This document shows, piece by piece, positions 46,289 to 60,191 of a DNA stretch of 64,000 nt. The stretch lies in the NCBI GenBank assembly GCA_902729315.2, contig LR746271.1, forward strand, positions 4,546,001-4,610,000, given 5' to 3'. Numbering within the stretch: position 1 is the first letter of the stretch; every line of letters starts with the position of its first letter. The notes beneath the pieces are model-generated. The model did not search any database and was not told the origin of the DNA. It worked only from the letters and a program-made list of their open reading frames with translations. Made by a program: the position numbers and the translations under genes. This DNA is from Spirodela intermedia (Eukaryota; Streptophyta; Magnoliopsida; Alismatales; Araceae).

Positions 46289-48129
46289 TGATAAATCTTC
46301 ATTATCATGAGTTAATAATTAATTAATAATGATATTTTAGCCTTAAACATGATAAATAGATTTATATTTATGTTAAATTATGAAAAATGATTTTTAATTA
46401 GTTAATCTGAATTTTTGGTTAATTATGTGATTTTATATAAATTAATATAATTTTTATAATCATTTTTTTGAGATAAATTAGGAAAAATAAAATAAAATAA
46501 AAAGGTAAAAAAATATGAGAACTTGTTGGCCAATTGGGCCTGCAAGTAAGTTAGAAATATAGTAGAGAAGAGTCATGAGTAAGGGCTTGAGTGACTAAAG
46601 ATAGACCAGTATAAGACACTTGTGTATCACTTTCCTTTCACATCATTGGTGACTAATTGGGCATGGGGTAAAGAGTGGTTGTACATGCAAAAAAGGGACA
46701 CATTGATTACTAAATCTCGTATTACTATATATTCATTTTAAAACTCAACATATAATTGATGTAGGACTAAGTTGGTAGTCACAACTCTAGAAAATTTTAT
46801 GATTTTAATACCTAAATTATCTCTTATTTATTAGAAGTAGATACTTATATAATGTCACTTTATAAGAATATTTGTATACTTATTTTACTTTCTTATACAA
46901 GTGGGTGACCAATAAGGGTTTGAATCTTATTAAGGTCAAAACTCATATTTTTATCTAATTAAATCATAATTTTCTTACAAATTATTAGTAAAAGATTAAG
47001 TTGTCAAAATCACTCAATCAATAAAATTTTTGAACGATTCTAGATAAAAATATCACAAATTTATTAAGTCAATTATCTTTGATTGATCAACAAACAAGTC
47101 GTCATCGATAAGAAGATGACAAGCCTCCTCTTGTTGTGTGGACTTCAAGATGAAGCTTCCTAAAACATGTCGCACCTTCATCCAACTCATCTTCATTGAA
47201 TGATAGCCGTTGGAGAACTATAAAATTATCATTTTTTTACTCCATTGGGTGACACCCACTAGAGATGATTCAATGACTCACTTCATTGATTTCTAGATTT
47301 TGTAAGAAGATTAAGAAATTGTTCATGTTGTCCTTATTTAAGGAGAGCCTTTGAGACTATAAACATTGCACAACAATCCTTCTAAAGTTCAGGATTTCAA
47401 TCCACCGTTGACATATCACTATTATGACATTAGAGCTCTATTTTATTATTTTTAACTAATTTAACTTTTATTATCATTTTCTGAACTTTGAAAGAAGATC
47501 TAGTGAATGCTTAGATCATCTATGTCCAAGGAGATTTTTTTGGGGCCATTGACATTGGTTGATGATCCTCTTGAACATACAAAATTTTAGCAATTGCTAT
47601 TGCGAGGTTGGAACTCAGTCTTTTCTACTTTCAACTTAATTTTCAATTAATTTAGTGATATTTTGTGTGATTTAAAGTTTCTAATATCTTCTTCATTCAA
47701 TTATGATTCTTTTAGTTTTTCCAAATCTTAATTTAACCTATTAAATCATTTGTAGTCACTTATGTAAGAATTAATGGGTGGAACCTTATTTTCACCCAAA
47801 TCATATTACACAAGGTGCAAATGTCATCTTGACGTCCACACCCTTATTTCTCTTTTTAGTTAATTTTTAAATATATTTTGTAGTCATTATTTACTCTAAA
47901 AATCATTAAAAATTATAATCTTTTAAAAAAAATCTGAAATATTACTCAGTATTATCTTACATCCTGTGCTCAACTTAGAAATTTTTCACTATTTTTTAGA
48001 ACCTTTTATTGAATTATAATTTATTTATTTATTTTTAAATACTTTTAAAAATTCAAAAATTAGTATTTTCTAGTTTTATAAATTTTAAATTTATGTGATT
48101 AATTATATAACAAAATAAAAGTCACATCA
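46289..48129 (+). repeat. E1 5' LTR (complete, seen only in copy B)
   Basis: 1841 bp from TGATAAATCTTC to GTCACATCA, followed by the degenerate primer-binding site. It is clearly more diverged from the E1 3' LTR than young solo LTRs are from each other, so E1 is old or its LTRs come from different elements. Only its last 81 bp occur in copy A (5239-5319). Confidence 0.85.
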
Positions 48130-51100
48130 AATTTTGATGATATTGTTGCGGATGTATTATATAATATTTGGGATTTTTCTATTTTTCTCTTGGAGTATAC
48201 CAAAAAAATTTCACTCTTGTTTTTTTTTCCTTCTTGTAGAAAATTAAAAAACAAGAAAAGAGAGAATGAAAAGTAGCAAGGCAAGGATTGAAGCAGACTA
48301 AATGAGGGTAATAGTTATTAAAAACAGTTCTCAAATTTATTAATTTTTATATATAATAGAAGATCCTTACACCCAAGGTTAAAAAATTCTTTCACTCTTT
48401 CATCTAAAACTAAAATTTCGAAAGAAAAAATAATTTTGATGGATCCTAAAGGAAGTTAAGTCAAATTGAGAACAATCTTATGGTCATGAAAAATCATTAT
48501 ATCCTTAATTCATTTCAATGAGCATCTAATATTCGAGTCCCATTAGAACCCATAGTTAAATTCGAAATAAATTCAAAAATTTTCTAAATGCTCTCTAATT
48601 TTCATAGATTACCTTTAAAGGAATCTGCTAAACATTTAGAAAAATTTCATATTGTTTGTGATTTAGTTAATCTCTCTCAAGTTATACGAGAAACTATTAA
48701 GATGAAATTATTTTCTCATACACTTAGGGACAAGGCTAGTCATTAGATATTCGCATTAGATAGAGAATTAACTAATTGAAAAGATATAAAATAGGTCTTT
48801 CTTCAAAAATTTATCTCTTAAAAAAAACTCAAAATATGAGAAAACATATATGGAGTTTTGTTCAAAGGCTATGAGAATTTTTGCATGAGATATGAAAAGA
48901 AAATTTAAAATTTTAAAAGTGTCTTCATCATATTATACCCAAGTAGCAGCTCAATAAATTTATTTATAATAGATTATTAAAATAACATAAAATATAGTTG
49001 ATTCTACATATGAAGTAGTTTTTATAAAGAAAAACCTTGATGAGATTTATAGCCTTTATGAGAATTTAAGTGAAAATTCTAGAGATCAAGCCTCTTTTGA
49101 GTTATATAATATGGATAAGAAGAGAGGATTTATAAATTACATCATTAAGATTATTTTAATTTAAGAAATGATATTATTCAGATTAATCAAAGTTTAGAAA
49201 AACTTGATTTCTTTATTGATAATATTAGAAAGCCTCCAAACTCTCAATTTAATTCAAATAGTACTTGTCCTACATATGGTGAAAATGATCATTCTAAATT
49301 TTGATACTATAATTTAAATAAATTATTTCAGCCTATGTAAAAACAAATACAAGTAGCCCACGATCTAATAAAAATAGGGAGCTTTTTTTTAATTCCTATA
49401 ATCCTAATTAAAAAAATAATTTTTCGTGGAAAGACCCAAGTAATATTCAAAATTCAAAATTTGAGATTTAGATATCCTATAGTGATTATTAGTGATGGAG
49501 GAACATAATTTACATAAATATTTAAGGAAACTATTGAAAAAGAATGAAGTACACCATAGAATAGCCACTTCATATCATCCCTAAACAAATGGGCAAGCTG
49601 AAGTAGCAAATAGGAAAATTTAGAGAATTTTGGAAAAAATAATTAGACCAGATAGGAAACTTGGCCAATGAAATTACAAGATGTATTATGGGCTTATAGA
49701 ACAGATTATAAAAATTCCATAGGTATGTCCCCATTTTGTCTCATTTTTGGAAAATCATGTCATCTTCTTGTGGAAATAAAACATAAAGCATTATGGGCTA
49801 TAACAAAATTATGTATGGATGAAAAATCAACTAGTGAACATAGAATCTTTTAGCTACATAAATTAGAGGAGTTGAGGAATGACGCTTATAAAAATTATAG
49901 AATAATATAAAGAAAAAACTAAAACTTTTCATGATAAATACATTTGTAAAAAAAAAGTGATGTTGGCCAAAAAGTGTGGTTATATGGTTCTAGGCTGAAA
50001 TTAGTCTGAGGAAAATTAAAAGCAAAATGGATAGGACTTTATGTGGTGGAAGAGACATAGGATCATGGGGGTGTTAAAGATCCTAAAATTGATCATAACT
50101 TTAAGGTAAATAGATAGTGGCTTAAACATTACATAGACTATGAATGCCTTGCAGAAAAAATTTATTATTAAAAAAAAATTAAGAGTAAAATTAATGTGTT
50201 CAGCTAGAGACATTAATTTTAGTGCTGCATGGGAGGCAACCCATGGTTTTTATTTCATTATAGTTTTTGTTTAGTTTTTTTCTTAGAATTTTGTAGTATT
50301 TATTTCCGTACTTATTTTTTTCTTTTTTTTTTCTTCCTCAGGAAAAAAAAGTTAGGAGTGTAAGATGAAGTAGAAAATTAAAAATAAGGCTTATGTGATG
50401 TCTTTTTGAGCTTTATCATTTATGACAACATTTTTAGTGTTTAACTTTGCGTTTATATATGGTTCACTTGAAAATGATATTTTCTACATATTTCGTTCTG
50501 ATTTTTCTATGCCATTGAGGACAATGCCATTTTTAAGTTGGGGGCTTAAGTATTAAGTCTCAATTTATGTTGTAGGATGATTAAGAACATTTTTTTTGCA
50601 TTTGGTTTCATGATCACTTATCAAAGCAACTAGAAACAAAATAAAATTCAGAAAAACTACAACATTTGTTTTCTAGTTTTTTGTTAGGAATAGTAAAAAA
50701 TAATTTATCGATTGTCAAAAAACCCAAAAAATTAAAATTCTAGAGACCCTTTTCTCACATTTCAATCCCCTAGAAATATTTTGTTGAATTCGAAATTACA
50801 GCTATAAAGAGGATAGTTTTGATTTATTTTTGACAAATTCATTGTTGCTAAAAACAGAACTGAAAACAAAAACCAGAACTATCAAAACTATCTAATTTAC
50901 AAAATTTTTACATCATATTGCATGCACGAAAATTAAATCAATTAGACTGATTGATATCAAAAGATATTAGGATGATTATTATTGAGTTAAAAGAATAATT
51001 TAGTAGCATAAAATATTAGAATACTCCTTGGATACATGATAGATAATATGGATTTGATTTTATAGATTTTTATTTCATGATCTTAATGGATAATATTTAT

Positions 51101-51786
51101 TGATGTGAAAATTTGATTGATCATTTCAGTTTAATAGAGATTTTTACAGCTTGATCTATAAGACTAGTCAAGAGAAATAATTTATTTTAGAATTTATTTT
51201 AAAAAAAGAGTAATGTAAAAAATTTGAAAACGAAGAGTACACTTAGAGGATGTGAGACATCATTCTTATTCTTGAATATTTTCTATAAAAAAACACTTGT
51301 TGTAAAGTAAACAGATAATGTGAAAGCCATAAAAATGAAGAGTACACATGGAGGGTGTGAGACATCATTCTTATTATCGAAATTTGTCTACAAGAAAATC
51401 TACTTATCTACTATATATAAAAAAAATTTAGAAGAAACATAATACAAACTTCAAAAATTAAACTAATGAAAAACAATATAGGATCAATATTATTCTTGAA
51501 TGAATAGTCATAATTAAAACATCTTGTGAATTATATCTATAAGTAAAGAAGTGATAAAGATATGAATAGAAGAAATAAAGTCTAGATTGTTCTTCCAAAG
51601 AGTGTTTAAATATTTAAGTGCTTTATATCATTCTTAAATATTTGATATAAGAGTTCAAAGTGTCTAGAGGTTTTTTTTTTTAATTATATTTTTATACATT
51701 AAAATATAATTTTTGAAATTTAAAATTTTTATTAATTTTCATAATTTCATTACAAAGGAACTAGCAATAATTCAATTTGGGGGGTG
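48130..51786 (+). mobile_element. E1 internal region, copy B: PBS, broken gag, integrase remnant, 3' region
   Basis: No difference from 5320-8976 was noticed. Broken gag is at 48438-49370. Integrase pieces are at about 49456-50155 (open stretch 49668-49853). The long noncoding region and polypurine tract end at 51786. The same gag-to-integrase deletion is present. Confidence 0.85.
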
Positions 51787-54700
51787 TGATAAGTCTTCAT
51801 TATCATAAGTTAATAATTAATAAATAATATAGTTTTATCCTTAACTCATGATAAATAGACTTATATTTGTGTTAAATTGTGTAAAATAGTTTTTAGTTGG
51901 TTAATGTGATTTTTTTAGCTAATTATGTGATTTTATGTGAATTAATATAATTTTAATAATCTTATTTTTTAGATAAATAAAGAAAAAATAAAATAAAATA
52001 AAAAGATAGAAAAAGGGATGAACTTGTCAACCAACCAACCCTGCAAGCGAGTTGGAAGTGTAGTCAGGGTAGAGCCACGAGTAAGGGTTTGAATAGCTAT
52101 GGACCGATAGGGGCATGTGTGCGTCACTCCCTTTCCATGTCACTGATGGCCAACCGAGCATGGATAAAGAGTGGTCGTACACATGTGAGAAAGTGACTCA
52201 TTGATTCTCAAATCTTATATTACTATATATTTATCCTAAAATTCTGCATGTAATGGATGTGGGACTTAACTTGGGTCAGACCTTCCCTCAATAATTTTAT
52301 GATTTTTGTACCTCAAATACCCTTTATTTATTATAAAGAAGTTCCTTAATGATGTCACTTTATAAGAGTATTTGTATATTTATTTCACTCTCTCTCATGC
52401 AAGCGAGCAATCGGTGAGTGTTTGAATCTTACTAGAGTCAAAACTCATATTTTTATATGATTAAATCACGACTTTCTTGCAACTCATCGGTAAAGGATTA
52501 AGTTACCAAAATTACTCAATTATTAGAGAAAATGTTGACAATGTGATTTGTAGAGCATCGTTACTAAAAATTTTAAATAATTTGAAATAAAAGTATCGTG
52601 AATTCATCGAGTAAATCATTTCTGATTGATCAAGAAACAAGTTGTCATTAAGAAGAGGATGATCTACTACGAGACGAGTCGCCACCTCTTGAGAGTATAT
52701 TAGATGCAATGAAGAGCCTCCTCTTGGTATGTAGAGTTGAGGATGAAGCTCCCTAAAACACACCTCACTTTCATTTTTAGCTCATCTCTATCGAATGACA
52801 GTTGCCAGAGATGATTTGACGACCTATTTCATTGATCTCTAATGAACTAGATTTAAATGGTTAAATATGTCATTGTGATGCAAATAAGTTCATAAAAATA
52901 ATATTTATAAAACCTCACTCTTTTATTTAGGATAACTAAGGGTCTATCCTCAGAGAACGTGGGTAATAAGGGTAAGAATTCTACCTATTTTATTTTATAT
53001 ATATATATATATATATTTACAATTGTGAAAGGTAGAACTAAATGTAAAAGGGTGAAAACAAGAGTCATGAAAAACGAGGCCAAAGACAGAGAATAAATCT
53101 AATGCAATGAAATGATAAAATAAATAGTAAAATTAGTTTAAGTTAAAAGTTAATCTATCCATGAAGAGGATTACAAAGACACCCCAAATCTGGATATTGC
53201 ACAAACCACATTGTGCGTTAATCCTAGGCTGAGTGATGCTCGATCTATGATGGTCTTGATGAGCTCCAAGTAATATCTTCTCTGTGATGATCTTGGGCAT
53301 GAGAATGCCATTAACCAGGCCTTAATTTCTCTCTTGTTTCCTTCAACTTGCCACTACTAGAGAGAGAGCCAAAAAGCACCCTCTAAGAGGGGGGCGAAAT
53401 GCTTTAATTCTCTCAAGAGTTAGGCCCCTCCAATGGACGGTTATGATTAACAACCAACTCTCTTAGTGGATGGTTTAAATCATTTCATGAGGGTGGCGGT
53501 CTAATCTTTCTCTTAATCTCATTTTAAGATGCCTAAGATGGGTAGCCTAAATCTCATCTCTTGACAGTCCTTTTAAATCCAAATGGGTTAGGCCAAGGTG
53601 ACGCCCTCTCTTGGGCCTATAAACATATTAGATTGGCCCTTTCCATAAGATTTAGATTTTTCATTAGGCTGAAAGCTTGGGCTTCTTCTATTACTTCCAA
53701 CTCATATTAAGAACTCACCTTAAGTCCTTGCAATCAAATAATTAATAAGAAAATGTGAGAGAATCACCACTTGACTTGATAAAAGTCAAGTAGGATTAGT
53801 CTCATAATATAAATAAAATAAATAAAATAATATACATTAGGACATAAATAATAAAATATTATAATTATCATAATGAGTTAGTAACACATGTTAAATTACA
53901 TTATCAATCTATATAGAAGATATTAATATATAGATACAATTATTAATTTAGAATTATCAATATTTAGACCTTGTAAGAAGATCTAAAGATTACCTATGTC
54001 ATATTTGTCTAAAGAGAGCCTTGAAGGTAGTGGACACTGCACAATAATCCTCTCAAACGCTTAAGATTTTGAGGTATCATTGACGCATCATCGTTGCAAT
54101 GCTAGAACTCTATTTTACCATTTTTTAATTACTTCAACTTCCACCATCATTTTTTAGACTTCCAAATGAGATCAAGTGAATGTGTAAGTTGTCTATGTCT
54201 AAGAAGATCCTTTGAAGTCGTAGACATCACTTGATGATTCTCTTGAACATACAACATTTTGGCGATCGCTATTGTAAGGCCGAAACTCTACCTTTCTTGT
54301 TTTCAGCCTAATTTTCATTTCATTGAGTAATAATTTGTACGATGTGAACTTTATAAATTATTATTTTTTTAATTATGATTCTTCTCAATTTTACAAATCT
54401 TAATTTGATCAATTAAATCATCTATAATCATACGTAAGAATCAGTAGACAAAATTCTATTTCCACTCAATTCACATTCATTAGGATACTAATATCATCCT
54501 AATATCTGCACCCCTAATTTTATTTTTTTTCTGAATTTAAAAATATAAATTATTTTTATTTTTTAGTCTAAAATTCAAAAAAATATATTCTTTGAGGAAA
54601 ATTCTAAAATATTACTAATATTATATTGCATCCCTTTGATCGACTTGAAAAAATTTAACTATTTTTGAAAATTTTATTGAGTTATAATTAAGATATTTGT

Positions 54701-54794
54701 TCATAAATACTTTTAAATATTTGAAAATTAGTATTTTCTAGTTTTATAAATTTTAAATTTATGTGATTTATTATACAATGATTAAGTCACATCA
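51787..54794 (+). repeat. E1 3' LTR, copy B, with nested insert 52841-53959
   Basis: Equivalent to 8977-11983. Differences noted: an extra base near 53576 (AAATCC versus AACCC), a T/A change near 54538, C/T near 54636, and the CG near 54810 that is TG in copy A's second unit. The antisense frame at 52512-52763 stays open. Confidence 0.87.
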
Positions 54795-54879
54795 TGTAGT
54801 ATTTGATACGCCTTTGATATGAGTTAAATACATTGAAGTAACATAATAATCACTCACAATCTAATAATTAAAAGATAGG

Positions 54880-56726
54880 TGATGTGACTTAATCGTTGTA
54901 GAATAAATCATGTAAATTTAAATTTTATAAAACTAGAAAAATATTTTTTATATTTTAAAATAAAAATAAAACATTTATAATTTAATAAAACATTTAATGA
55001 AATAATAAAATATTTTCAAGTCAATCACATAGATGTAAGATAATATTGAATAATATGTCAGAATTTCTCTTAAAAAATGATTTTTATGATTTTTAGATAA
55101 AATAATAAATATAAAATATATTTAACAATTCACTAAAAAGGAAAATAAAGGTGTAGATGTTAGGATGTCATTAGTGCCTAATGAATGCAAATCAAGTGAA
55201 ATAAAATTTCACTCGACATTTCTTGCTTAAGTGATTATAAATGATTTAATTAGTCAAATTAAGATATATAAAAGTTAGAAGAATTGTAATTGAATGAAGA
55301 ATAGTTTCAAAAGTTAACATCACACAAATGATCACTAAATGAAGTGAAAAATAAGTTAAAAGTAGGAAAATTAGAGTTCCAACCTTGCGACAATGATTGT
55401 CAGAATTCTACGTATTTTGGAGGATCATTAAATGATGTCCATAGCCTCAAAGACTCTTCTTACACATAGACGACTTAAACATTCATTTGATCTCCTTTTG
55501 AAGTCCAAAAAATAATAGTAGAAGTTAAAATAGAGTTCCAACATCAAGGTAGTGATGTGTCATAATTTTGAGCATTCAAGAGAATCATTATATAATGTTT
55601 ATGGCCTCAAAAGCTCTACTTAGATAAAGAAAATGTGAAAAATCTCTATATCTTCTTGCAAAGTCTAAAAATTAATGAAGTAGATTGTCGAATTATCTTT
55701 GACATCTATCACTCGACAAAGTGAAAAAGTAGTGACTTTGTAACTCTTTCAACAACTGTCACTCAACAAAGATGAACTAGATGGAGGTGAGGCACATCTT
55801 AAGAAGCTTCATCCTCAAATCTGCACAATAAGAGGAGGCTCTTCATTACATTTGATACGTTCTTAGAAAGTGACAGCTCATCTCCTAGCGGATCGTCATC
55901 TTCTTGATGACGACTTGTTTGTCGATCAATTAGAGATAATTTACTTCATGGATCATGATCCTTTTATCTAGAATCATTCCATAATTTAAGTAATAATGTT
56001 CTATAAATTTCATTGACAAGATTTTTGTTGATGATTGAGCAATTCTGATGACCTAAGCTTTCACAAAAAATCTATAAGAAAATTATGATTTAATCAAATA
56101 AAAATATTAGTTTTGGCCCTAGAAAATCACTCTCTCTCACCAGTCACTTGCCTACATGAGAGGTAGTGAAATAAATGACATCATACATGTAACTCCATTT
56201 GATAAGTAAGGGGTAATTTAAGTATTTATATCATAAAATCTTCAGAAGAAGCTATGACTGTTGATTTGGTCTCACATTAGTTATATATCAAGTTTTGAAG
56301 TGGATATATAGTAATGCGAGATTATTATCACATGTATCCCTTTCTTCTGTGTATACAACCACTCCTTGTCCCATGCTCGGCTGGCCACCGATGACATGGA
56401 AAGGGAGTGACACACACGTCTTATACTAGTCTGTCTATAGCTGCTCGAGCCCTTGCTTGTAGCTCTGCCCGACTATGCTTTCAGCTCACTTGTGGGCTTA
56501 GCTGGCCAGTAAGTTCCCCCCTTTTTCTACCTTTCTAATTTCTTTTTATTTTCTTCATTTATCTCAAAATAAAAATATTAAAATTATATAAATTTATATG
56601 AAATCACATTAATCAACTAAAAACCACTTTTCATAATTTAACATAAATATAAGTCTATTTTTCATGAGTTAAGACTAAAATTCTATTATTAATTAATTAT
56701 TAACTCATGATAATAAAGACTTAACA
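54880..56726 (-). repeat. E2 3' LTR, copy B
   Basis: Same as 12069-13915, separated from the E1 LTR by the 85-bp spacer 54795-54879. I noticed no difference from copy A. Confidence 0.87.
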
Positions 56727-59700
56727 CATCCCCTAAGTTAAATTATTACTAGTCCCTTAGCAATGAAATTATGAATATTAATAAAAAATTACAAATTTCA
56801 AACATCATATTTCAATACATAAAAATACAATTAGAAAAAATGCACTTCTAAACACTTTGGACACTTATATCAATTATTTAAGAATGATGTCAAGTACTTA
56901 AATGTCTAAGCACTACTGAGAATAAAAATCTAGACTTCACTTATTTTATTCACATCTTTATCACTTCTTCACTCATAGATATAATTCACAAGATATTTTA
57001 ATTATCAATATTCATCAAAGAATAATATTTGATCTTACATTTTTCCTTTTTTCATGACTTGACTTTTGAAGTTTGTACTATATTTGTTCTATTATTTTCT
57101 ATAGTAGATAAATAACTTTTCTTGTAAACAATTTTTACAATAAGAATGATGTCTCACACCCTTCATGTGTACTTTTCATTTTCAAGGCTTTCATATTATT
57201 CACTTATTTTACAACAAGTGTTTTTATGTAGATAAATTTCGAGAATGAGAATTATGTATCACACCCTCTATGTGTACTCTTCGTTTTCAAATTTTTCACA
57301 TTACTTTTTTTAAAAAAAAAATTAAGTAAATAATTTTTACGCACAAGTCCTATGGATGAGGGTGTAAAAATCATCATTAAGCTCAAATGATCAATCAAAT
57401 TTTCACATCAAGTAAATATTATTCATCAAGATCATGAAGTAAAAATTTATAAAATAAAATCCATGTTATCTATCATGTATCTAAGGAGTATTCTAACATT
57501 TCATGCTACTAAATCATTCTTTTAACTCAATAATAATCCTCCTAATATCTTTTGGTATCAATCAATCTAATTGATTTATTTTTTTGTGCATGCAATATGA
57601 TGTAATAAATTTGTAAATTAGAAAGTTTTGACAACTCTGCTTTTCGTTTTCTATTATATTTTTAGAAACAACAGATTTGTCAAAAATAAATTAAAACTAT
57701 TCTCTTTGTAATTCTAATTTTGAATTTTAGTAATAATGTCTAAGAGATTGAAATGTGAGAAAAGGGTATCAAGAATATCAAATTTTAGACTACTTTTTCT
57801 ACTATTTTTGACAATTTGTAAATTATTTTCTACTATTCTTGACAGAAAACCAAAAAATAGATGTTGTAGTTTTTCTGAATTATTTTTTTAGTTGCTTTTC
57901 TAGGTGAGCATGAAAATAAATGTAAAAACCATGTTTTTAATCGTCCTACAGCATAAATTCAGAGTTAATACTTCACCCCACAACTTAAAAATAACATTCT
58001 CCTCAATGACACAGAAAAATTAGAACTAAATATGTAGAAAATATAATTTTTAAATGAAGCATGCATATATGCAAAGTTAAGTACTACAAATGTTGTCATA
58101 AATGATAAAGTTCAAAAAAATATCACCTCAAATGTTGCCTCCCATGTAATATTGAATTTAATGTCTCTAGCTAGACACATCAATCTTACTCTTAAATTTA
58201 TTTTAATAATAAAAATTATTTTTCTAAAAGGCATTCATGTTCTATGTAATTTTTAAGCCGCTACATTTACCTTAAAGTTATGATCACTTTTAGGATCTTT
58301 AATTATTACACACCAATGATCATATGTATCTTTCACCACACTTTTTGTCCAACATAAAAAATAAAATTGCTAATACATTTATCATGAAAGGTTTTAGTTT
58401 TTTTCTTTATATATTCTATGATTTTCATAAGCTTTATTTTTCAACTCTAATTTATGTAGTTAAAAATTTCTATGTTCACCAGCTGATTATTTAGTCATAC
58501 ATAAATTTTTTATAGCTCATAATACTTTATGCTCTATTTTCATAAGAAGGTGACATGATTTTTTAAAAATGAGACGAAATAGGGACATACCTATGGGATT
58601 TTTATAAGCTGTTCTATAAGTCTATAATACATTTTGTAATTTTGTGGGGCAATCTTTCTTATCTAATTTAATTATTTTCCTCAAAATTCTCTAAATTTTC
58701 CTATTTGTTACTTCAGTTTACCCATTTGTTCGGAAATGATATGGAGTGGTTACTCAATGACGTATTCTATTCTTTTTCAATAGTTCTTTGAAATGTTTAT
58801 TTATAAAATCTGTTCCTCCATCACTAATAATCACTATAAGACATCCAAAACTTGAAAAATTATTTTCCTTCACAAACTTCATTAAGATTTTATGATCATT
58901 AGTTTTAGTAGGAATAGTTTTCACCAACTTAGACACATAATTAACAACAAGCAAAATATATTCATATTTTTCAACTAATAGGAAAGGACCTATGATGTCT
59001 ATAACTCATACATCAACAATATCAACTATTAACATGTTACTCATGAGCATTTCATCTCTTTTATTCATGTTACCTATAGATTGGCATGTAATAAATGTTC
59101 TACTAAATTTCATATAATCTTTAATTATTATAGGCCAATAAAAACCACACAGAAAATTTTTTGCAGCTATTTTTTGTCTACAAAAATGTCCTCCACAATT
59201 AGATGAATGACACATGTTATTAATGATATGACATTCTTCATCAAGAACACCTCCTTAAAATTTGATCATTGTTCAAGTAATATAAATCAGGATCATCCCA
59301 AATATAATTTATAATATTAGAAAAGAAATGATTTTGTCTATTCTTATTCCACTATTCTTGAATTTTTCCAGAAACCAAAAAATTGACAATATGTGCATAC
59401 CATGGTGATGGTCGATGTTGAACTGCCATCAATTGATCATTTGGAAATGCATCTTGTGAAAGTGTTGCTTCCTATATCACTCAATCTAGAATAATGGTCA
59501 GCAACAACATTCTCGAAATCTTTTTTACTTTTTATTTCTAAGTGAAATTCTAAGAATAATAAAATCCATCTTAATAAATGTGGCTTTACATCTTTTTTAT
59601 TTAAGAAATATTTTAATATTGTATCATCAGTACAAATAATAATTTTAACTTCTGAAATATATGATCTAAAGCTTTCTAATGAAAATATTATAGCTAGCAA

Positions 59701-60180
59701 CTCTTTTTCAATCGTGGTATAATGTAATTGAGCATTGAATATAGTTTTGTTAACATATGAAATTACTATGGATTTTGACTCTTTTCTTTGTCCTAGTAAA
59801 GCTCCCACTACATAATTTGATACATCGCATATTATTTAAAGGGGAAGAGACCAATTATGAGCTTATAAAATGAGTGCCTCAATAAGTAATATTTGTATTT
59901 CAGAAAAAAACTCAAAACATTTCTCATCAAAATTAAAAGGCACATCTTTAGATAATAACATGGTGAGAGGTTTATGAATTTTTGAAAAATCTTGAATAAA
60001 TTTTTTATAATAACCTGCATGATCCAAGAAAGAATTAATATATTTTACTAAATTTAGAGGTTTTATTTTAAAGATAATATCAATTTTTACTCTATTCACA
60101 TCTAAACCCTTTTTACTCACAATATGATCCAACACAACTCTCTCTCTAATTATAAAATATAATTTCTCCTTACTCAAAAC
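56727..60180 (-). pseudogene. E2 3' region and degenerate pol, copy B
   Basis: Same order as copy A: noncoding 56727-58100, integrase 58100-59215 (core 58754-58954, zinc domain 59006-59215), RNase H 59437-59808 and the RT end to 60156. One change near 60071 alters the RT remnant. The junction T-tract is 11 bases (60181-60191) instead of 10. Confidence 0.85.
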
Positions 60181-60191
60181 TTTTTTTTTTT

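Noticed and set aside
46289-54794. E1 as an intact recent insertion
   Set aside because: The flanking five bases (CCTAT and TGTAG) do not match, the LTRs are clearly diverged and the interior is deleted.
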